Part shown: positions 6,154 through 11,156 of the stretch, in pieces
Position numbering within the stretch: the stretch's first letter is position 1
How the letters are laid out: the number at the start of each line of letters is the position of its first letter
From: Candidatus Neomicrothrix sp. UBA2110
Lineage (GTDB): Bacteria > Actinomycetota > Acidimicrobiia > Acidimicrobiales > Poriferisodalaceae
Direction of reading: 5' to 3'
DNA length: 11,156 bases
Assembly: GCA_002331465.1 (NCBI GenBank)
Contig: DCYM01000099.1
Span: 1-11,156, forward strand
Translations under genes and position numbers: made by a program
The notes under the pieces: generated by a model
The model's database searches: none
What the model was told of the DNA's origin: nothing
Seen by the model: the letters and a program-made list of their open reading frames with translations, nothing else

Positions 6154-7371
6154 ATGAAATTCGGAATGCTGTACGAGTTGCAATTGCCTAAACCGTGGGA
6201 TGACGGAGCCGAGTTGCAACTCATCGAAGAAGCGACTGAACAGATCGTGCTGGCCGACAAGATCGGAATCGACCATGCGTGGGCCGTTGAACACCATTTC
6301 CTCGAGGAGTATTCACACTGTTCGGCTTCAGATGTTTTCCTTGCTTCGCTCGCAGCGAAGACCGAACGCATAAGAATCGGTCTTGGTATTCGTCAGGTAA
6401 TTCCGAACTACAACCACCCAGCTCGAACAGCAGAGACCGTGGCAATGCTTGATCTTATTTCCAGGGGACGAGCCGAATTCGGGATCGGAGAAGGGGCCAC
6501 CCGCCTGGAGTTACGGGGATATGACATCAACGCCCGACGCAAGCGCGCATTGTCGTTAGAAGCTGCTGGCCAAATCGCGAACATGTTGGTGATGGAGCCC
6601 TACCCGGGTTACGAGGGTGAAGGTTTTTCGATGCCATGTAGGAACGTGGTACCTAAACCCATGCAAAAGCCGCATCCACCTATGTGGATAGCGTGCACTA
6701 ATCGCGGGACTATCGAAGTAGCTGCACGCAATGGGCTGGGGGCGCTGGCGTTTAGTTTCGTCGACCCAGAGGAAGCTAAAACTTGGGCTGATATCTATTA
6801 CGACATCATCAAAAGCGACGAGTGCGTTCCCTTGGGTCACACCGTCAACGCAAATCTGGCGATGGTTGCAGGTTTTAGTCTCCATGACGACGCCGACGAG
6901 GCAATGCGACGCGGCATCGACGGTTTTCAGTTCTTCCGGTACGCGGTTAACGCTTTAGTGGCAAATGAAACTCGTCCTGGTCGCAGCAATCTGTGGGGGG
7001 AATATGAGGACCTACGTGGTCCCGACCTTCCAACTATCGGCGCGCCAGGTATCGGAACGCCAGAGGAGTACACCGCTTTAGTGCAGGAATTTGAAACAGC
7101 GGGAGTCGACCAGGTGATTTTTTTGCAACAAGGCGGCAAGAATGAGCACAAACATATTTGTGAAAGTTTGGAACTGTTCGGCGAGAAGGTACTCCCCAAC
7201 TTTGCACCATTCCGGGATGAGCGCGTAGCCCAAAAGAACGCCGAGTTGGCACCGTATATTGAAGCCGCTCTCGAGCGAAAACAGTGGATGAAACCACTTA
7301 CCGATGACGAAATCCCGATCGTTCCGCCATCACAAGCTAGGGAATCGTTTTACGTTAAGACGGACACCTAG
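6154..7371 (+). CDS. LLM-class (luciferase-like) flavin-dependent monooxygenase
   Basis: A TIM-barrel monooxygenase of the bacterial luciferase superfamily, using reduced FMN supplied by a partner reductase and O2; 405 residues, a normal length. The start M-K-F-G-M-L-Y-E-L-Q is a typical first beta strand, and AAGAGG five bases upstream fixes it. Family features are E-H-H-F at 46-49 in the A-V-E-H-H-F-L-E-E-Y run, then T-E-R-I-R-I-G-L-G-I (70-79), P-A-R-T-A-E-T-V-A-M-L-D (89-100), S-R-G-R-A-E-F-G-I-G-E-G (103-114), and P-P-M-W-I-A (175-180). The C-terminal 50 residues are polar. No flavin reductase gene is seen in the window. It ends in a CTAG shared with the hydrolase gene on the other strand. 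Members oxidise alkanes, terpenoid ketones, sulfonates and many others, so the substrate cannot be assigned. Confidence 0.92.
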   Translation: MKFGMLYELQLPKPWDDGAELQLIEEATEQIVLADKIGIDHAWAVEHHFLEEYSHCSASDVFLASLAAKTERIRIGLGIRQVIPNYNHPARTAETVAMLDLISRGRAEFGIGEGATRLELRGYDINARRKRALSLEAAGQIANMLVMEPYPGYEGEGFSMPCRNVVPKPMQKPHPPMWIACTNRGTIEVAARNGLGALAFSFVDPEEAKTWADIYYDIIKSDECVPLGHTVNANLAMVAGFSLHDDADEAMRRGIDGFQFFRYAVNALVANETRPGRSNLWGEYEDLRGPDLPTIGAPGIGTPEEYTALVQEFETAGVDQVIFLQQGGKNEHKHICESLELFGEKVLPNFAPFRDERVAQKNAELAPYIEAALERKQWMKPLTDDEIPIVPPSQARESFYVKTDT

Positions 7372-8312
7372 CCGAGGCTTAACATCCGCCCAAGGAAGGC
7401 GTTGATGTCCGATCGAGCTTGGCGCGCTACTGCCGTGGAGGCAGCGAATCCATCGAATCCATGCGGAGCTCCGGGGTACACGTGAAGTTCAGTGGGCACT
7501 CCTGCATGGTTCAATCGTTGCGCATAAGCGATGTCTTCGTCGGCAAACGCGTCGAGGGTTCCAGCCATGATGAATGTCGGAGGTAAACCCTCAAGGTTGC
7601 TCTCGCGCGCTGGCGCTGCATGAACTGGTACGTCATCACTTTCGAACAACTCACCGAGATACGAGCTCCAACCGAAATCGTTCGATTCGGGAGCCCACAC
7701 GGGCACATCCCAGTTAGCTGTGATCGTGGTTCGAGTGTCGTCGATCATCGGGTAGATCAACAGTTGGTAGTCGATTTCGAATTCGCCTCGATCACGAACC
7801 AGTAACGCAAGCGCAGCGGCCATTCCCCCACCGGCGCTTGGTCCGCCGATACCGATCCTGCCAGTGTCGACCCCGACGGTCTCGCCATTCTCTTTGAGCC
7901 ATTTCAATCCGCTGTAAGAGTCCTCTAGGCCAGCTGGGTAGGGGTGTTCAGGTGCTAAACGATATTGCACTGCCGCGCCTACCAAGCCGAACCGCTGACA
8001 CCATCGATCGAAACGAAAATCATCTTGTTCTGGGTTTCCCAGCACATAACCGCCACCGTGTATCCAATAAAGCGCGGGGCTTAGTTCTTGGGCACCTTTG
8101 CAGCGATGCACCCGAATCCTGACGTCGTTATCGTCGACACCGGATACAAAATGGTCAACTCTTTCAACTTCATCAGAAAGTTCAGCGTCGGCGTTACGAA
8201 GAAGCCGAGAGGCTCGTACTTTTTTGAGGGTGTCAGCGTTGACTACACCCAGGCTTGGTTGAGTATCTAAGGCTTCTTGGACCGCTGGGTCATAATAGGG
8301 CTGCGTGCTCAT
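7368..8312 (-). CDS. Alpha/beta hydrolase, hormone-sensitive lipase family (carboxylesterase)
   Basis: Esterase of the Abhydrolase_3 / family IV group, 314 residues. The oxyanion-hole motif H-G-G-G is at 85-88, the nucleophile S159 lies in G-P-S-A-G-G, the acid is D254 (G-T-L-D-A-F-A-D-E-D) and the base H284 (A-P-H-G-F). The full triad is therefore present and activity on short or medium acyl esters is expected. The residue before the serine is Pro, where most family IV enzymes have Asp (GDSAGG). ATG 8312 is chosen because the frame further upstream starts only at a TTG inside the methyltransferase gene; no Shine-Dalgarno is evident. The gene follows the methyltransferase by 40 bp on the same strand, probably one operon, and its stop overlaps that of the convergent monooxygenase. 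No signal peptide is seen, so it is likely cytosolic. Confidence 0.93.
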   Translation of the reverse strand: MSTQPYYDPAVQEALDTQPSLGVVNADTLKKVRASRLLRNADAELSDEVERVDHFVSGVDDNDVRIRVHRCKGAQELSPALYWIHGGGYVLGNPEQDDFRFDRWCQRFGLVGAAVQYRLAPEHPYPAGLEDSYSGLKWLKENGETVGVDTGRIGIGGPSAGGGMAAALALLVRDRGEFEIDYQLLIYPMIDDTRTTITANWDVPVWAPESNDFGWSSYLGELFESDDVPVHAAPARESNLEGLPPTFIMAGTLDAFADEDIAYAQRLNHAGVPTELHVYPGAPHGFDGFAASTAVARQARSDINAFLGRMLSLG

Positions 8313-8352
8313 AGGTGAGCACGGTAGATCAACCCGGGGGTATCCCGCTTGG

Positions 8353-9411
8353 CTAGGCCGAAGCTTCGTACACGATGTTGGTCGGACTTTCGGATATCCG
8401 TCCAAAGCTTCCGTAGCCCGCTTCCGCAAACACGGCGCTCATTCCCGGTTCGCCCGCCTGGGCGCCCATGCCTCGACCGACCTCTTGAGAGAGCGAACAA
8501 GGCGTGCAGAAGAAACTTGAAAACCCGTAGAAAGCACCACCAAGACCAGCATGATTTTCTGATCTCGTATCGAAGGCGAAAGGTTCGATGAGCATGACCG
8601 ATCCACTGTCACTCAGTTGCGATTTTGCGTGTTCCGCGATCCCCACAGGGTCGCCCATATCGTGCATGCAGTCGAAGAAGCACACCAGGTCATAGGAACC
8701 CTGATAGCTCGTGGCACTCTCTGTTTCGAACGTTACGTTGGTGAGCCCTTGTTCTTGCGCAGCTACTCGAGCCATGTCGATTGATGGCTCATGAAAATCA
8801 ATGCCTACGAAGGTGCTGTCGGGATAGGCGGCTGCCATGGTTAGCGTGGACAATCCGGCTCCACATCCCACATCGGCCACAACAGCGCCGTTGGCGATTC
8901 TGGCTTCCCCGCCATCAAGAGCGGGAATGAATTCCTGCACTAGGTGGTGTTCATAGCAGGGACGAAAGAATTCGAGCGTTCCGTCAAATAGGCAGGGGTG
9001 ATGATCGCCCCACGCAACGCCCCCATCTCCGCGAAACGCAGCCTCTACTTGGTCGAGACCCATGTACATAGCGCGGACTGCTCCGAGACCCCCAGCGAGC
9101 CAAGCAGGCGAGTGTTGTTCAGCCATGACCATCGCTCCGGCGTCACTGAGTTCATACGTGTCAGCTTCCGCGTCAAATGCAAGTACTCCCGCGGATGCTT
9201 GCTGGTCAAGTAACTCCCGTGTGAGTCGAGGATGTGTGCCCGCAGCTTCCGCTAGAGCATCTGCTGTCATTCCCCCGCTGCCCGCCAAATGCCCATACAG
9301 ACCCAGTTTGTGGGCCAAGTCGCTGCAAGCGACCGTGGCCGCGCCGACCATGTGCCCCAGAATGCCTCCGGCATAAGCCTGAATTTCTTCCATATCTATC
9401 TCTGATGACAT
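8353..9411 (-). CDS. Class I SAM-dependent methyltransferase with N-terminal winged-helix-like domain
   Basis: A 352-residue Rossmann-fold methyltransferase. Residues about 15-95 form a small helical, winged-helix-like region (K-L-G-L-Y-G-H-L-A, then L-L-D-Q-Q-A-S-A-G-V-L, Y-E-L-S-D-A-G) of the kind that mediates dimerisation in the Rv2258c-like group. SAM motif I is V-A-D-V-G-C-G-A-G (178-186), the acidic ribose-binding residue is D205 in V-G-I-D-F, and motif IV-like D-L-V-C-F-F-D-C-M-H-D-M is at 241-252. The ATG at 9411 follows AAGGCGAG and is preferred to an upstream in-frame GTG at 9489, which lies at or before the likely transcription start. It leads a probable operon with the esterase. 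In this family the substrate is usually a small molecule; nothing here identifies it. Confidence 0.88.
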   Translation of the reverse strand: MSSEIDMEEIQAYAGGILGHMVGAATVACSDLAHKLGLYGHLAGSGGMTADALAEAAGTHPRLTRELLDQQASAGVLAFDAEADTYELSDAGAMVMAEQHSPAWLAGGLGAVRAMYMGLDQVEAAFRGDGGVAWGDHHPCLFDGTLEFFRPCYEHHLVQEFIPALDGGEARIANGAVVADVGCGAGLSTLTMAAAYPDSTFVGIDFHEPSIDMARVAAQEQGLTNVTFETESATSYQGSYDLVCFFDCMHDMGDPVGIAEHAKSQLSDSGSVMLIEPFAFDTRSENHAGLGGAFYGFSSFFCTPCSLSQEVGRGMGAQAGEPGMSAVFAEAGYGSFGRISESPTNIVYEASA

Positions 9412-9492
9412 CTCGCCTTGACCCTTCAGTACTCGAAACGACTTCCTGATGCTTCTCGAAATATCGGTTCGAAAATCAGTCGATTGCACATG

Positions 9493-9520
9493 ATTATTAC
9501 CGAACGACTGGGCTCAACAA
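9493..9520 (-). promoter_or_regulatory. Candidate promoter for the methyltransferase-hydrolase operon
   Basis: On the minus strand, TTGTTG (9520-9515) lies 16 bases before AATAAT (9498-9493), which matches five of six -10 consensus positions. The stretch 9515-9545 is clearly AT-rich compared with its surroundings. Transcription would begin near 9486, giving a leader of about 75 bases before the ATG at 9411. The -35 is weak (three of six). Confidence 0.35.
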
Positions 9521-9542
9521 AATTTTTCCAAAATATTCTCTT

Positions 9543-9555
9543 CGGAAAGATTCCG
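9543..9555. terminator. Small hairpin downstream of the small membrane protein gene
   Basis: CGGAA-AGA-TTCCG is a perfect 5-bp stem with a 3-base loop, about 30 bases after the stop of the 77-residue membrane protein gene (-). On the minus strand it is followed by an A/T-rich but not T-only stretch. It could end that transcript or act in the adjacent methyltransferase control region. The rest of the 173-bp gap (9412-9584) holds no gene that I can support. Confidence 0.2.
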
Positions 9556-9584
9556 TTAAGGAACTAACCATTACGCGTTTGTCG

Positions 9585-9818
9585 TTAGCCGCTCTCGCCC
9601 ATCTCTATTTTCATTTCGCTCGTATCAATTAGGCCACTCGGATCTCGCCGTGGTGCTGTACCCGACTCGAAGATGATTACCACAGCCCACAACAAAGCGG
9701 CAACGCCCACGAACGGGGCGAACATTTCCGCGTATCGCCATCGCTTTTCGACCGCGATTGCTAAGGCAAGTCCGATCATGGCTGCCAATTTCATAGAGAT
9801 CCATTCGGTGAGTGCCAT
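9585..9818 (-). CDS. Small membrane protein, two hydrophobic segments, unrecognised
   Basis: A 77-residue protein I do not recognise. Two hydrophobic stretches are visible: about 8-23 (M-K-L-A-A-M-I-G-L-A-L-A-I-A-V) and about 33-51 (F-A-P-F-V-G-V-A-A-L-L-W-A-V-V-I-I-F), joined by a basic E-K-R-W-R-Y-A-E loop. A polar, mostly acidic tail of about 25 residues follows. The loop charge suggests both ends face outward with the loop in the cytoplasm. The ATG at 9818 has only weak purine sequence upstream; Met9 is an alternative. The gene is divergent from the 170-residue protein (67-bp gap), which also carries an N-terminal membrane segment, so the two may share control. Reality as a gene is supported by its coherent membrane pattern and by the lack of any competing reading, not by homology. 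Confidence 0.6.
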   Translation of the reverse strand: MALTEWISMKLAAMIGLALAIAVEKRWRYAEMFAPFVGVAALLWAVVIIFESGTAPRRDPSGLIDTSEMKIEMGESG

Positions 9819-9825
9819 TCCAACC

Positions 9826-9837
9826 GGTTCTCGAACC
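9826..9837. repeat. Inverted repeat in divergent gap
   Basis: GGTTC-TC-GAACC, two 5-base arms with a 2-base centre, lies in the 67-bp gap between the small membrane protein (-) and the 170-residue protein (+). Its size and position suit a regulator binding site. It also resembles a tRNA T-arm by chance, but no tRNA surrounds it. Confidence 0.3.
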
Positions 9838-9885
9838 TTCGCGCCCGCCTAACGTCATTCCTGAATCAAAAAAAGGAAACAAATA

Positions 9886-10398
9886 ATGCTGGACGATTTA
9901 GCGACTCTCTCCCAAATATTAGAAGGCGCCCTTTTGCCGCTTTCGTTGATTTATCTGGCCAGAGAAGCACAACTGAATGTGAAACTCACGAAAGCCCAGT
10001 TCAGTCATACTCTCACCGACCGTCTGTACGAGCGGTATCTATCCTCAACACAAAACGAGGAGTTCGTGAGCTTCCTAGCAAAGGATTTCTCATCGGATGA
10101 ACTGACTGACGAGGATCAATGGCGGATCACGCTTTGGACGAACGCGATGCTGGTCGATCTGTTCGATACCTTTGAGCAGCGCGAAAGTGGACTCGCTACA
10201 GCAGAACAGCTCGACATGAGAGTCAATTTGCTCAAGTTGGGTCTTATGCGGACCCAGGGCGCACGAGCTGCATGGTCTTTGTGGAAGCCATCTAAAGACG
10301 CGTCGTTCGTTGAGTGGTTCGAATCTGAACTTTACGACGGCAAATTCGACGAAGAGGCTGACGAGATCACCACTTCGTTGAACATGCGCCGATCGTGA
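9886..10398 (+). CDS. Hypothetical protein with N-terminal membrane anchor
   Basis: A 170-residue protein without an assignable function. The start is well supported by AAGGAA seven bases upstream of the ATG. Residues about 8-25 (L-S-Q-I-L-E-G-A-L-L-P-L-S-L-I-Y-L-A) form a single membrane segment, followed by a mostly helical acidic domain. The layout, a short hydrophobic start running into a Q/N-rich amphipathic helix, then a mid-region L-F-D-T-F-E-Q-R-E-S-G and a C-terminal G-A-R-A-A-W / F-V-E-W-F, recalls a widespread unnamed bacterial family whose members begin with a helix ending in Y-L-A-x-Q-I-R-Q-N. That resemblance is from memory and is not proof. It lies 41 bp upstream of the Rieske oxygenase gene on the same strand and could share its transcript, and is divergent from the small membrane protein. 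Confidence 0.75.
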   Translation: MLDDLATLSQILEGALLPLSLIYLAREAQLNVKLTKAQFSHTLTDRLYERYLSSTQNEEFVSFLAKDFSSDELTDEDQWRITLWTNAMLVDLFDTFEQRESGLATAEQLDMRVNLLKLGLMRTQGARAAWSLWKPSKDASFVEWFESELYDGKFDEEADEITTSLNMRRS

Positions 10399-10418
10399 TC
10401 TACCAGTCGAGAACCCGT

Positions 10419-10430
10419 TTCTAGAACTAG
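10419..10430. repeat. Palindromic stretch before the Rieske gene
   Basis: TTCTAGAA (10419-10426) is an 8-base palindrome that overlaps CTAG-AA-CTAG (10421-10430), within the 41-bp gap before the Rieske start. It may be an operator or simply chance; no -35/-10 pair was recognised here. Confidence 0.2.
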
Positions 10431-10439
10431 CTTGTAGCC

Positions 10440-11156
10440 ATGACACAGACTGCGGGTGGGCGCGCTCCGGGCCAGACGGTCCAGGAGGTGTTGCGAGAGG
10501 ATGCAGTCGCTCCTCCCGAGGTGCTACTTCGCGAATACCCACCCAATTTTGTAGACAATCACGAAGTATCGGTGGATCGCTACCTGACACAGGAATGGCA
10601 TGACCTCGAGGTAGAGCATGTATGGCGCAAGGTGTGGCAGATGGCTTGCCGCCTTGAAGAACTGCAAGCTGTAGGCGACCACGTGGTGTACGAGGTGGCT
10701 ACCGAGTCAGTCATAGTTGTGAGAACCGGTGAAGGACTCCATGACGTGCGTGCCTACATAAATTCGTGTCTTCATCGCGGAACACAGCTGCGCAGCGAAG
10801 GAGGAAATGTTCAACGGTTTAGATGTCCCTTCCATGGTTTCACATGGGATTTAGAGGGTCAGCTGGTACACATTCCCAATAGTTGGGATTTTCCGGACGT
10901 GGTGCCCCAAGATTTTGGTCTTCCCGTGGCACAAGTCGCTTTTTGGGGTGGGTTTGTTTTCGTCAGCTTCGACGACGATTGTGAACCCTTCGATAGTTAC
11001 ATTGAGGTCCTAGACCAGGAGTTCAAGGACTTTCCGCTCGAAGATCGATGGAAAGCCGCCCATATAGAAAAGGTGATGCCGTGCAATTGGAAACTTGCAC
11101 TCGAAGCGTTCATTGAGAGCTTCCACATTGGGGTAACGCATCCTCAAACTGCGGCT
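10440..11156 (+). CDS. Rieske [2Fe-2S] ring-hydroxylating oxygenase, alpha subunit (3' truncated by window)
   Basis: The first 239 residues of an oxygenase alpha subunit; the frame stays open to the window edge, so roughly the C-terminal half of the catalytic domain is missing. The Rieske cluster motif is complete: C110-x-H112, sixteen residues, then C129-x2-H132 (C-L-H-R-G ... C-P-F-H-G-F-T-W). The catalytic domain begins with P-C-N-W-K-L-A-L-E-A-F (214-224), and the first two mononuclear-iron histidines are H229 and H234 in E-S-F-H-I-G-V-T-H. The bridging acid at the position of Asp205 in naphthalene dioxygenase is Glu226. Such enzymes take electrons from a ferredoxin or reductase, not seen here. 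ATG 10440 has no strong Shine-Dalgarno, but the N-terminal length fits. Substrate unknown: aromatics, sterols and quaternary amines are all known for the family. Confidence 0.93.
   Translation, partial: MTQTAGGRAPGQTVQEVLREDAVAPPEVLLREYPPNFVDNHEVSVDRYLTQEWHDLEVEHVWRKVWQMACRLEELQAVGDHVVYEVATESVIVVRTGEGLHDVRAYINSCLHRGTQLRSEGGNVQRFRCPFHGFTWDLEGQLVHIPNSWDFPDVVPQDFGLPVAQVAFWGGFVFVSFDDDCEPFDSYIEVLDQEFKDFPLEDRWKAAHIEKVMPCNWKLALEAFIESFHIGVTHPQTAA

Noticed and set aside
8310..8429. Longer N-terminus for the alpha/beta hydrolase
   Set aside because: It would start at TTG inside the methyltransferase gene and add residues with no esterase-like pattern.
9490..9567. 25-codon + frame in the AT-rich gap before the methyltransferase
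   Set aside because: No ribosome-binding site, and it overlaps the likely methyltransferase promoter.
9826..9837. tRNA T-arm-like GGTTC/GAACC
   Set aside because: No acceptor, D or anticodon arms can be drawn around it on either strand.
10090..10590. 166-codon minus-strand frame over the 170-residue gene and the Rieske start
   Set aside because: It covers the conserved 5' end of the Rieske gene antisense and has no recognisable pattern.
1..11156. Insertion sequence, integrase, CRISPR array, or rRNA/tRNA genes
   Set aside because: No transposase-like protein, no regularly spaced repeats and no conserved RNA stretches were seen on either strand.

Overview
The window looks like chromosomal DNA of an actinobacterium, most likely an uncultured and possibly marine or aquatic lineage such as Acidimicrobiia. 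The phylum call is inference. It rests on an actinobacterial-type PGPGW membrane protein, on a class I fumarase whose sequence reads like the streptomycete enzymes, on weak or absent Shine-Dalgarno sites for many genes, and on the mix of catabolic enzymes. Base composition looks moderate rather than strongly GC-rich, but this was not computed.

Left part (1-2650), core functions: a small PGPGW membrane protein (+) runs tail-to-tail into a class I fumarate hydratase (-), with a candidate hairpin between the stop codons. A DUF805 membrane protein (-) lies 30 bp upstream of fumarase and is probably co-transcribed with it.

Middle part (2760-7371), fatty-acid-like or small-molecule catabolism: a phytanoyl-CoA dioxygenase-family Fe(II)/2-oxoglutarate enzyme and an enoyl-CoA hydratase form a tight two-gene operon with one base between them. 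A DUF1330-type protein (-) is convergent to this operon and divergent from an acyl-CoA thioesterase-like double-hotdog protein (+). A luciferase-like flavin monooxygenase (+) follows.

Right part (7368-11156): the flavin monooxygenase meets an HSL-family alpha/beta hydrolase (-) at a CTAG where the two stop codons overlap. The hydrolase is the second gene of an operon led by a SAM methyltransferase with an N-terminal winged-helix-like region. Next come a divergent pair, a two-segment small membrane protein (-) and an unrecognised 170-aa protein with an N-terminal anchor (+). Last is the 5' part of a Rieske ring-hydroxylating oxygenase alpha subunit, which runs off the window edge.

Taken together, oxygenation (PhyH, LLM, Rieske), CoA-ester hydration and hydrolysis (ECH, thioesterase), ester hydrolysis and methyl transfer suggest an accessory catabolic cluster for a hydrophobic or ring-containing compound. 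The substrate cannot be read from the sequence. I see no mobile element, CRISPR array, tRNA or rRNA. No gene-free stretch exceeds about 175 bases.
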